Positions 1-6,453 of a stretch of DNA of 16,156 bases are shown piece after piece. Under the pieces are notes generated by a model. That model was not told the origin of the DNA, searched no databases, and saw only the letters and a list, made by a program, of their open reading frames with translations. How positions within the stretch are numbered: the first letter of the stretch is position 1; each line of letters starts with the position of its first letter. Made by a program: the position numbers and the translations under genes. Origin of the DNA: an uncultured Clostridia bacterium (lineage in GTDB: Bacteria > Bacillota > Clostridia > Lachnospirales > Lachnospiraceae); NCBI GenBank assembly GCA_945622055.1, contig CALZBV010000030.1, positions 1 through 16,156 on the forward strand. Reading direction: 5' to 3'.

Positions 1-1
1 C

Positions 2-130
2 CTTTTTGATGAACAAAGGAAAGGCCGTCCAGTGGAAATTACAGATGATGCTGTTCCAATGGTGCAAAAAATTCTTGCAAGGAATAATATTTTTGCGAGA
101 GGCATTGTTGATTGTTTGCCTCTCGCATAG
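2..130 (+). CDS. C-terminal end of an unknown protein (partial)
   Basis: An open frame enters from the left edge and stops at TAG 128-130, giving 42 residues that include EITDDAVPMVQKI and end in LPLA. Codon content looks natural and the frame is open to the edge, so this is probably the tail of a longer gene that starts outside the window. I recognise no domain. A 10-base perfect inverted repeat covers its last codons. It ends 25 bases before the next gene on the same strand, so the two could be co-transcribed. It could also be a chance open frame, because only 129 bases are visible. Confidence 0.4.
   Translation, partial: LFDEQRKGRPVEITDDAVPMVQKILARNNIFARGIVDCLPLA
94..127. repeat. 10-base perfect inverted repeat over a stop codon
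   Basis: TGCGAGAGGC at 94-103 and GCCTCTCGCA at 118-127 are exact reverse complements separated by 14 bases; the stop codon TAG (128-130) follows directly. As RNA this makes a stable hairpin, but no T-run follows, so it is not a standard intrinsic terminator. It could be a transcript-stabilising hairpin, a protein-binding dyad, or part of an attenuator before the next gene. Confidence 0.6.
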
Positions 131-155
131 ATGTTATTGAAAGGATCCTGTAAAA

Positions 156-812
156 ATGAAAAAAAGTAGAGTCTTTTTATGGATTATCAGTGGATTAGTC
201 TTTTTCTGGTATTTGTTTATTGCATACATACCTCAAAAAGAAATTTGCGAAGGAATTAACAATGTAACGTATGTTTCTTCTGCTTTTGAATTGAATAAAT
301 ATGAAAAAAAATGGGTTGAAGTTGAATATGAATTCGGACATTCTGCAATGAGAATGGTAGGATACACTTTTTTACCGAATCATTCCTTTGGATATTTTAA
401 GGCGGTGGGGAAAAATGAATTTTTTTGCGCTGCAACGAGAGAACTGATTGAATATGAATTACAAGATATGAATTTTGAGATGATCTGTGCCAAAGCTCAG
501 CCAAGAAGCGATGGAAAGACATATAATTTGGTAGGCTTTGTCAGAAAAATTACAAACGATGAAAGAAACCAACTGAAAGAAGGCTATAATAACAGTGTTG
601 GGGATTATAAGATGAAAAATACCATAGAGACCACCAATCTGGAATATGTGATAGAAGTTTTGCATCCAGAAGATGAATTGGAACGCTTAGCTGATCGTAA
701 AGCTTGGAGTATAGGCTTGGGTTGTCTGTGGATTGTAATGACTTTTTTGGTGGTCCTCGAAATTCTTAATGCTATTAAGAAAAAAGAATCTGACACCTCG
801 ACGGCTGAATAG
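156..812 (+). CDS. Two-helix membrane protein of unknown function
   Basis: This encodes 218 residues. A hydrophobic helix lies at about residues 7-25 (FLWIISGLVFFWYLF) and another at about 185-206, followed by a short charged tail (KKKESDTSTAE). The roughly 160 residues between them are mixed and hydrophilic, and would lie outside the membrane if both ends are inside. I recognise no catalytic motif or family. The start ATG 156 is preceded by AAAGGA at 140-145. The gene is A+T-rich like the ABC transporter genes downstream, and it has its own strong terminator about 40 bases after the stop, so it is separated transcriptionally from what follows. Proximity to a peptidase remnant and an ABC transporter makes a bacteriocin-related role possible, but nothing in the protein shows this. 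Confidence 0.7.
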   Translation: MKKSRVFLWIISGLVFFWYLFIAYIPQKEICEGINNVTYVSSAFELNKYEKKWVEVEYEFGHSAMRMVGYTFLPNHSFGYFKAVGKNEFFCAATRELIEYELQDMNFEMICAKAQPRSDGKTYNLVGFVRKITNDERNQLKEGYNNSVGDYKMKNTIETTNLEYVIEVLHPEDELERLADRKAWSIGLGCLWIVMTFLVVLEILNAIKKKESDTSTAE

Positions 813-852
813 ACCTTAGTTGATAGCAGTTTTTTTGATTATTTGATAAAAT

Positions 853-880
853 GGCCTACGTGAATGTAGGCCTATTTTTT
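853..880 (+). terminator. Intrinsic terminator after the membrane protein gene
   Basis: GGCCTAC (853-859) and GTAGGCC (866-872) form a perfect 7-base stem with a 6-base loop, followed by TATTTTTT. It ends the transcript from the 156-812 gene and isolates the downstream ABC transporter region. Confidence 0.88.
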
Positions 881-900
881 GATGAAAGGCAAACATAGAA

Positions 901-1110
901 ATGAAATATATTGGGCAACATGATATTAGTGATTGTGGTCCTGCTTGTTTCGCTATGATTTCTAATTATTATGGATTAAGATATCCACTTCAAAGATTTA
1001 GAGAACTAACACGGACAGGAAAAAACGGAACAAGTCTTCAAGGAATCATAGATGGGGCCCAAAATTTGGGATTTGACGCGGAAGCTCTCTCAGGAAATAT
1101 AGTATTTTAA
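901..1110 (+). pseudogene. Truncated C39 peptidase (bacteriocin ABC exporter N-terminus)
   Basis: The 69 residues match the start of the C39 cysteine peptidase domain found at the N-terminus of bacteriocin-exporting ABC transporters, which cut double-glycine leader peptides during export. The hallmark is GQHDISDCGPACFAMIS with catalytic Cys12, followed by the family-typical YYGL and G-TS-QG-I-A--LGF pattern. The frame stops at TAA 1108-1110, before the catalytic His/Asp half, the membrane domain and the ATPase, which would normally add about 600 residues. No continuation is visible in other frames downstream. Without the catalytic His it should be inactive. I call it a gene remnant, although a short expressed peptide cannot be excluded; no strong ribosome binding site precedes ATG 901. 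Confidence 0.75.
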
Positions 1111-1188
1111 AGCTTTTTATCAAAGAATAATAGTTGGTTTGTCCTATGTTTTGTTTTTCATAATATAAAATAACGAAAGGATTATTAC

Positions 1189-1872
1189 ATGAACGTACTA
1201 GAAACGAAGAATATCTGTAAGATATATCATCAAGGAGATGTGGAAATAAAGGCTCTTGATAATGTTAGTCTTGAAATCGAAAAGGGAAGTTTTGTAGCTA
1301 TTACCGGGGAATCCGGATCTGGAAAATCTACACTTGTCAATATTTTGGGATGCATGGATCATCCTACTTCCGGGAGTTTTTTGATTTGTAACGAAGAAGT
1401 TAAGCAGGAAGATGTGATTCTTTCTAAAATACGAGGAGAAAAGATTGGAATGATTTTCCAAGGATTTCATCTTTTACCTATGCTTACTGTGGAAGAAAAT
1501 ATCTTGATGCCAGGAAGGTTTGCTGGAAAAAAGACAGACGAGAAGGAGGTCAGGGAGCTTATTGAAAAGCTTTCTCTAAAGGGTAGAGAAAATCACCTCC
1601 CGTCCGAACTAAGTGGTGGACAGCAGCAAAGAGTAGCAATAGGACGAGCACTGATCAATAAACCGGAGATTCTTCTGGCAGATGAACCAACCGGTAATCT
1701 TGACAAAAAAACGAGCGAAGAAATTATGAACCTCCTAGTAAGCATGAAGAAGGATTATAACATGACGCTTGTAGTTGTTACCCATAGTACTAAAATCGCT
1801 GAAATGGCAGATCGCATGATTCTTATGGAAGATGGAAGAATTGTTAAGGATGAGAGGAAAAATTGTGAGTAA
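1189..1872 (+). CDS. ABC transporter ATPase, MacB/LolD-like class
   Basis: This 227-residue ATPase powers the FtsX-type permease encoded next to it. It carries Walker A GESGSGKST (40-48), Q-loop Gln91, signature LSGGQQQR (141-148), Walker B ILLADE (161-166) and H-loop His199. The sequence resembles the LolD/MacB/YtrE branch, whose members act with FtsX-fold permeases in peptide or antibiotic efflux, lipoprotein movement or envelope stress responses rather than classical import. AAAGGA at 1175-1180 precedes ATG 1189. Its 3' end overlaps the permease gene by 8 bases, a sign of translational coupling. It follows the C39 peptidase stub, so a bacteriocin export or self-protection role is possible, but the substrate cannot be read from the sequence. 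Confidence 0.9.
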   Translation: MNVLETKNICKIYHQGDVEIKALDNVSLEIEKGSFVAITGESGSGKSTLVNILGCMDHPTSGSFLICNEEVKQEDVILSKIRGEKIGMIFQGFHLLPMLTVEENILMPGRFAGKKTDEKEVRELIEKLSLKGRENHLPSELSGGQQQRVAIGRALINKPEILLADEPTGNLDKKTSEEIMNLLVSMKKDYNMTLVVVTHSTKIAEMADRMILMEDGRIVKDERKNCE

Positions 1873-4342
1873 TTATTTAGCATTGATTTACAGCAATCTT
1901 AAACAGAAAAAACGAATGTTTGCTCTTGAATTCTGTATGATATCAGTAGTAGGGATAGCTCTGCTTGGTGTTCTTTTGGTATGTTTTTCTTTTGTTCGGG
2001 AAGCTACAAAGGCAAATGGCTCTTTTGGTAACCAACAGGCTACTTTTTTCGGTGATATACCGAATATGAGTAACAGTGAAATGAAAAAAAGGGGGATTGA
2101 CCAATTATCGCGGTATAATGTATCCGAAATGATTTTCGACAACGGAAGAGAAAAGGTTTCTTTGACGGTGAGATCTCTTGAAAATGCCAATGGTATTTTT
2201 AAGGATATTGTTGTTGAAGGAGACTTGCCGCGAAATGAAGCTGAGGTATTACTCCCAGGGAGTTTTAAATATAACACGAAAAGTATTTGGAAAATTGGTG
2301 ATAGAATTGAAATATCAAATGAAGCAGAATTCTCTCAAAGCGTTACGATTTCTGGTTTTTATGAATATGCCAATACGGACACTTTCTTTGGGGCAGAGGC
2401 TTTTATGATAGAAAATAGGACGGATTGTTTTCAATATACAGATGTTATTTATCGTAACAAGCTAGATATTAAGAATAAAACCATAAAGATTGCAAATGCT
2501 TATGGTGTGTCTTATAGCATTAATGAAGCACAACTTTCAATGATTGAAAACGGCGATAAAACAGGACTTATTTTATATGTTCTTCTTGCGTTTGTTTTTA
2601 TTGTTATATGTTATTCCATGATTCGAAGTGTTGTAGCGCTCAGAGCTCCTCAGACAGACAAAGAAAATGCGATTATGCGGTCGTTTGGTGCTAGAAAAAT
2701 ACAGATATTGAAATATGAAGCAATGGAAATGTCCTTGTTATCTTGGTTGGCGATGGCAGCAGCTATAATTGTTACGATTTTTTTGTTCTATGCTTCTATT
2801 GGACTATCGGGACTTTCCGTCGATAGTATAAATGAACTATTAAGTAACTATCTATTGACCTCTAGTATTGTAAGTATAATTATTGTCTGGATTTTGTCAC
2901 TTGCTTCTGTGCTTCTTCAGACGAGAAAATCCTTTCGCAGATCAATCTCAGCGACTCTTTTGAATAGTCAAAATCTGAAAGTAAAAAACAAAAGAGGAAG
3001 GTCCCGAAAAATCAAGAATCCTGTAATAGCCTATATTGTGACCTCTCTTGGCAGAAATAAGTGGAAAACGATTTTGAGCATAGTTTTATTTTCGTCAAGC
3101 ATTTTATTTTTTGTATTTATTTCTATGTTTAATCGTGATGCCCGTCGCATATATGGAGGAAATGGAGAACTTATTCCGCCTTTTGATGCTCGTTTAGAAC
3201 TGATTCCATCCTATTCTCAACAAGTTCCAGCGGAGGAGATTTTGAAAAGGGTAAAAGAATTGAATGGAGTGATGGAAGCCAAGCTATATCCAATTGTAAT
3301 TGACCGTATTTCTAATGTGGATACTAGTTTCTGCCGTGCCGAGAGCAGGAATCTTTATTCAATTACAGATGGAGTTTATGATGATATCCGGATAGTGGTT
3401 TATACAGAAGAGGAATTAAACAAGCTACAGCCAGTGATAAAAAGCGGTAGTTCAGATGTGTCAAAAGGTGGATGCATTCTTGTTAATTATACAAATGTAG
3501 TTACGAGCGGAAGTGGTGTTGATTATTCGAAAAAGTCTGAGGTGTCGAAAATGGGCATTGGAGATAGCCTCAAGATTGTTGATTTCTTTTCGCTTAACAA
3601 TTTTGCGTTAAAACAGATACAGTTAGGAACGTATGATGGTAAAGAAGTACATAATTATTTAGAAACGCTGATGAAAGAAGAATGTTTTATGTCCATGCCT
3701 ATAATAGGAGTTGTCGAGGACGATTTATATGAACAGTCGTTGTTGTGCCCTGTGATTATTATTTCGGAAGAATATTACAGAAGCAATATAAATAATGATT
3801 TTGAATGGGCGAGCGCGATTGATATTGCTTTGAAGGATGAAAAAAAGCTTAGTGATATTGCGGACGATTTAAAGACACTTGGTTGCTTTCGGAGCATGAA
3901 TTACTTTGATACCAGTCGTTCAAGCATGGAAGCAAGTGAATTCGTAATAGGATTGCTTTATGTAGTTATTATTCTGGCTGCATTAATTGGCTTTATTATT
4001 GTATTGTGTACGATCATGATTGAATGGGAAATATCACAAAAAGAATATGCAATACTAAAATCGGTAGGTGCAACTACAAGAAAGGTAAGATATGTTATTA
4101 TGGCCGAAAAGGCAATAATCTGTGTTGCTTCTTGCGTATTCGGCGTTACGTTAGGGATTGTTATTGAGCGATTATTACTTGCGGCAATCATGAAAGGAAC
4201 CAGGATGCCTCTGGAGTTACCGTTTGAGGAGATTTTTTTAGCAATTATCGCAATGCTTAGTGTTACTGTTTTTTCAACAGCAGTTCAAACAGGAAGTTTA
4301 AAGAAAATGAATCTTTCTGAAGTTATGAATAAATCGATATAA
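1865..4342 (+). CDS. ABC transporter permease with duplicated FtsX domain
   Basis: This is the membrane partner of the 1189-1872 ATPase, 825 residues from GTG 1865. I chose that start because GAGAGG at 1852-1857 lies at proper distance and the protein then begins with the usual short amphipathic stretch (SNYLALIYSNLKQKK) before the first helix. The in-frame ATG at 1832 lies 41 bases inside the ATPase gene and has no better ribosome binding site. The layout is helix 1 (about 19-44), a large extracellular domain, three helices ending near residue 360, then a second unit with a helix near 410-435, another large extracellular domain and three C-terminal helices. Both units have the FtsX motif style (ENAIMRSFGARKIQI and EYAILKSVGATTRKV). 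Such permeases work mechanically on periplasm- or surface-side substrates; the substrate is unknown. Confidence 0.88.
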   Translation: MSNYLALIYSNLKQKKRMFALEFCMISVVGIALLGVLLVCFSFVREATKANGSFGNQQATFFGDIPNMSNSEMKKRGIDQLSRYNVSEMIFDNGREKVSLTVRSLENANGIFKDIVVEGDLPRNEAEVLLPGSFKYNTKSIWKIGDRIEISNEAEFSQSVTISGFYEYANTDTFFGAEAFMIENRTDCFQYTDVIYRNKLDIKNKTIKIANAYGVSYSINEAQLSMIENGDKTGLILYVLLAFVFIVICYSMIRSVVALRAPQTDKENAIMRSFGARKIQILKYEAMEMSLLSWLAMAAAIIVTIFLFYASIGLSGLSVDSINELLSNYLLTSSIVSIIIVWILSLASVLLQTRKSFRRSISATLLNSQNLKVKNKRGRSRKIKNPVIAYIVTSLGRNKWKTILSIVLFSSSILFFVFISMFNRDARRIYGGNGELIPPFDARLELIPSYSQQVPAEEILKRVKELNGVMEAKLYPIVIDRISNVDTSFCRAESRNLYSITDGVYDDIRIVVYTEEELNKLQPVIKSGSSDVSKGGCILVNYTNVVTSGSGVDYSKKSEVSKMGIGDSLKIVDFFSLNNFALKQIQLGTYDGKEVHNYLETLMKEECFMSMPIIGVVEDDLYEQSLLCPVIIISEEYYRSNINNDFEWASAIDIALKDEKKLSDIADDLKTLGCFRSMNYFDTSRSSMEASEFVIGLLYVVIILAALIGFIIVLCTIMIEWEISQKEYAILKSVGATTRKVRYVIMAEKAIICVASCVFGVTLGIVIERLLLAAIMKGTRMPLELPFEEIFLAIIAMLSVTVFSTAVQTGSLKKMNLSEVMNKSI

Positions 4343-4532
4343 ATTATTCGTCTGCAACGACATATGAAGAACTGATTTCGCAAACGAGTGGGTGCCTTTT
4401 TTGAATGGGCAAAAAGTGATTTATAGAAAATACGAAACTTCTGCATTTGGAAATAATTTTGTTGAAATGCTGCGTGTAATATGTAATAATGAAGAAAGGC
4501 AGGAAATGAAACTGAATTTAGGGAGGACATAG
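4343..4532 (+). pseudogene. Degenerate reading frame leading into trpB
   Basis: Two frames with protein-like content meet at a run of six T (4397-4402). The upstream frame reads about ATTYEELISQTSG and then stops at TGA 4402-4404. The frame one step over reads LNGQKVIYRKYETSAFGNN from 4401 and continues with FVEMLRVI to a TAG at 4530-4532. One extra T in the run would join them into a single frame of about 63 codons that ends 1 base before the trpB start codon. I infer the 3' end of a gene that lost its 5' part and acquired a frameshift at a homopolymer. No family is recognised. It could also be chance open sequence; the trpB promoter lies within it. Confidence 0.4.
4462..4490 (+). promoter_or_regulatory. 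Likely sigma-A promoter for trpB
   Basis: TTGAAA at 4462-4467 is followed after 16 bases by TAATAA (4484-4489), or after 17 by AATAAT. The start of transcription would be about 35-40 bases before the trpB ATG. No trp leader peptide, T-box or TRAP-type element is visible in so short a leader, so tryptophan control is not evident here. Confidence 0.5.
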
Positions 4533-4533
4533 C

Positions 4534-5751
4534 ATGAATTTCAACAATATTAATTTTGATACCTATTTAAAGAATTATCCGGATGAAAACGGTTATTTCG
4601 GTAAGTACGGCGGTGCCTACATTGCGCCGGAATTAAAGGCTGCAATGGATGAAATCACCGCGGCGTACTTTACCATTTGTAAATCAAGCAAATTTATCAG
4701 TGAGCTTCGTCGGATTCGCAGGGAGTTTCAGGGAAGACCGACACCGGTTTCCTATCTGGAAAGATTGTCCGGCTCTCTTGGCAATGTGCAGCTTTATGTA
4801 AAGCGTGAGGATTTGAACCACACGGGAGCTCATAAGCTGAATCACTGTATGGGAGAAGCGCTTCTTGCGAAGTATATGGGAAAGAAAAAGGTGATTGCAG
4901 AAACCGGTGCGGGACAGCATGGTGTTGCACTGGCTACGGCAGCAGCGTACTTTGGTCTTGCGTGTGACATTTATATGGGTGCGGTTGATATTAAGAAGCA
5001 GGCTCCGAATGTAGCACGCATGAAGATTCTCGGCGCCAATGTAATTGAGGTTACCGACGGACTGGCAACCTTAAAGGAAGCAGTAGACGCTGCATTTGCG
5101 GCATACAGCAGGGAGTATAAGGACTGTATTTATTGCATTGGTTCTGTTGTGGGACCGCATCCGTTCCCGATGATGGTACGTGATTTCCAGAGTGTTGTCG
5201 GAATCGAGGCCAGAGAACAGTTTATGGAGCTGACCGGTGAGCTGCCGGATGCCGTTGTTGCATGTGTGGGTGGCGGTTCCAACGCAGCCGGCATGTTTGC
5301 GGGCTTCTTAAATGACCCGGTAGATATCTACGGCGTAGAGCCTCTTGGCCGCGGCCCGAAGCTTGGTGATCATGCAGCAAGCCTTCAGTATGGCACCGAG
5401 GGTGTGATGCACGGATTTAACAGTATTATGTTAAAGGATGAAAACGGGGAGCCGGCTCCGGTATATTCCGTGGCAAGCGGTCTTGATTATCCGTCCTCCG
5501 GTCCGGAGCATGCATTTCTGCATGATCTTGGCAGAGTAAAGTATGATGTGGTGGACGATGAGGAAACGATTAACGCATTTTTTACCCTTTCCCGTATGGA
5601 GGGAATCATTCCGGCAATCGAAAGCTCTCATGCAGTGGCATATGCCATGAAGCTTGCAAAGAAGATGGGCAAGGGCTCTATTCTCATCAATCTCTCCGGA
5701 AGAGGAGATAAAGATATGGATTATATCATCGAGAAATACGGAATCCGGTAA
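4534..5751 (+). CDS. trpB: Tryptophan synthase beta chain
   Basis: TrpB is a PLP enzyme that joins indole to L-serine to make L-tryptophan, normally as an alpha2-beta2 complex with TrpA. The 405 residues contain the N-terminal GYFGKYGGAYIAPEL, the PLP lysine Lys101 in HTGAHKLN, the ETGAGQHGVA motif with catalytic Glu123, the phosphate-cup GGGSN (246-250) and the C-terminal SGRGDKD (388-394), whose Ser contacts the pyridine nitrogen. All key residues are present and length is normal. GGGAGG at 4521-4526 precedes ATG 4534. No trpA or other trp gene is adjacent, so it is an orphan copy here; partner genes may be elsewhere, or it may work alone with free indole. The KLNHCMGEA run after the lysine differs from the common KINN-type sequence and suggests a distinct subgroup. 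Confidence 0.95.
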   Translation: MNFNNINFDTYLKNYPDENGYFGKYGGAYIAPELKAAMDEITAAYFTICKSSKFISELRRIRREFQGRPTPVSYLERLSGSLGNVQLYVKREDLNHTGAHKLNHCMGEALLAKYMGKKKVIAETGAGQHGVALATAAAYFGLACDIYMGAVDIKKQAPNVARMKILGANVIEVTDGLATLKEAVDAAFAAYSREYKDCIYCIGSVVGPHPFPMMVRDFQSVVGIEAREQFMELTGELPDAVVACVGGGSNAAGMFAGFLNDPVDIYGVEPLGRGPKLGDHAASLQYGTEGVMHGFNSIMLKDENGEPAPVYSVASGLDYPSSGPEHAFLHDLGRVKYDVVDDEETINAFFTLSRMEGIIPAIESSHAVAYAMKLAKKMGKGSILINLSGRGDKDMDYIIEKYGIR

Positions 5752-5760
5752 AGCATCAGA

Positions 5761-5874
5761 CTGTTGAATGAAATGATGACCTATGTGCCGGAGCAGGCGC
5801 TTAGTGGACGTATCCTGGATCTGGGGTGCAGGGACGGCGCTGCATTCCCTATCCAATCCCCGCTGCGGCCGTAA
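5761..5874 (+). pseudogene. Fragment resembling a SAM methyltransferase N-terminus
   Basis: Directly after the trpB stop, in the same frame, an open stretch reads LLNEMMTYVPEQALSGRILD and continues LGCRDG before ending at TAA 5872-5874. The ILDLGCRDG core matches methyltransferase motif I (hydrophobic-hydrophobic-D-hydrophobic-G-x-G), which binds SAM. The rest of the roughly 200-residue domain is missing and there is no good ribosome binding site before ATG 5773. I read it as the left edge of a methyltransferase gene cut off by a rearrangement between trpB and rpmJ. The match is a single motif, so chance remains possible. Confidence 0.4.
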
Positions 5875-5909
5875 AATGGAAAATCTTGAAAAATTCCTTA
5901 AAATAGGAC

Positions 5910-5938
5910 TTGCAAAATGAAAAATTACATGATACAAT
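5910..5938 (+). promoter_or_regulatory. Promoter of the rpmJ-rpsM ribosomal operon
   Basis: TTGCAA (5910-5915) and TACAAT (5933-5938) are separated by 17 bases, a good sigma-A promoter. Transcription should begin near 5945, about 30 bases before the rpmJ start. In related genomes this region is usually read from the upstream spc operon, so a local promoter fits the loss of the usual upstream neighbours here. Confidence 0.75.
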
Positions 5939-5973
5939 GATAGACGGACTTTTTTCGAAAGGAGTGAACTATA

Positions 5974-6087
5974 GTGAAGGTTAGATCTTCCGTAAAACCG
6001 ATTTGCGAAAAGTGCAAAATCATTAAGCGTAAGGGTGCAATCAGAATTATCTGCGAGAACCCGAAGCACAAGCAGAGACAAGGCTAA
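5974..6087 (+). CDS. rpmJ: Ribosomal protein L36
   Basis: This 37-residue protein, too short for most gene callers, is the smallest 50S subunit protein. It starts at GTG 5974 behind AAAGGAG (5958-5964) and begins VKVRSSVKPICEKC. The zinc-binding set Cys11-x2-Cys14-x12-Cys27-x4-His32 is intact, so it is the zinc-dependent (C+) form. The C-terminus KHKQRQG is typical. Normally infA lies just upstream and rpsM just downstream; here trpB is upstream and rpsM follows only after a 405-base gap. It would be expressed from the promoter at 5910-5938. Confidence 0.96.
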   Translation: MKVRSSVKPICEKCKIIKRKGAIRIICENPKHKQRQG

Positions 6088-6171
6088 GACTTTGCTTTGT
6101 GGGGAAACCCGGGGCAGGTCGTTTCAATAAATACCGTCTGGTAGATAGAGAAACAGTTCTTGCTTTTTGTG

Positions 6172-6218
6172 TTACAAGCCCCTGCTAAGGCCGGAAGGCA
6201 GCAGTGGGAACATTGTGA
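6172..6218 (+). ncRNA. Long hairpin with GGAA tetraloop, vaguely SRP-RNA-like tip
   Basis: The pairings are TTACAA 6172-6177 with TTGTGA 6213-6218 (one wobble), CCC 6179-6181 with GGG 6206-6208, CTGCT 6182-6186 with AGCAG 6200-6204, and GCC 6190-6192 with GGC 6197-6199, closed by GGAA, with AAG bulged at 6187-6189. That is 17 pairs in 47 bases. The tip, CCGGAAGGCAGCAG, is one base from the SRP RNA domain IV core CCGGAAGGAAGCAG, but the 5' strand does not match the SRP consensus and the flanks pair differently. I treat it as a structured segment of unknown role, not as a called SRP RNA. Confidence 0.3.
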
Positions 6219-6393
6219 TATTGTGGGCAGAAGGCCGATGCGACGCATGCGATGCATGCCGGTTTGCGGAAACGCTTTTTTGGTGTGAAAAGGCGGTTCC
6301 GGTTTTTTGGCGTTATGCTTTAGAAACGGTGTCATTATCACCGGATCTTTCGGCACGGGACGCGCCGTTGCCGTCACAATTTAAAGCGGCTGG

Positions 6394-6453
6394 GGCAGCA
6401 TGGCTGCCAATCCCGATTTTCGGGCGCCCGTATGGGCATGCGGAGTATTCCGC
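6394..6453 (+). promoter_or_regulatory. Four tandem hairpins upstream of rpsM
   Basis: Four back-to-back perfect stems occupy 60 bases: GGCAGC/GCTGCC (6394-6408, loop ATG), CCCGA/TCGGG (6412-6424, loop TTT), GCCC/GGGC (6426-6437, loop GTAT) and GCGGA/TCCGC (6440-6453, loop GTAT). They end about 20 bases before the rpsM ribosome binding site (GGAGGTG, 6476-6482). Position and density suggest a translational control region, which I infer rather than show. Confidence 0.5.

Noticed and set aside
1138..1171. Promoter before the ABC ATPase gene
   Set aside because: A fair A+T-rich -10 (TAATAT 1161-1166) is visible but no acceptable -35 at the right spacing.
1832..1864. ATG 1832 as start of the FtsX permease
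   Set aside because: It is 41 bases inside the ATPase gene without a good ribosome binding site; GTG 1865 has one and gives the usual N-terminus.
4385..4402. Terminator after the FtsX permease (GGGTGCC then six T)
   Set aside because: The T-run has no matching upstream arm, so no stem forms; it is better explained as part of the broken frame before trpB.
5431..6081. 216-codon open frame on the minus strand
   Set aside because: It lies antisense to the end of trpB and to rpmJ, both certain genes, and its product looks like noise.
6245..6259. GCATGC-GAT-GCATGC repeat as an operator
   Set aside because: Each half is itself a palindrome and there is no promoter next to it; I could not support a role beyond general structure of the gap.
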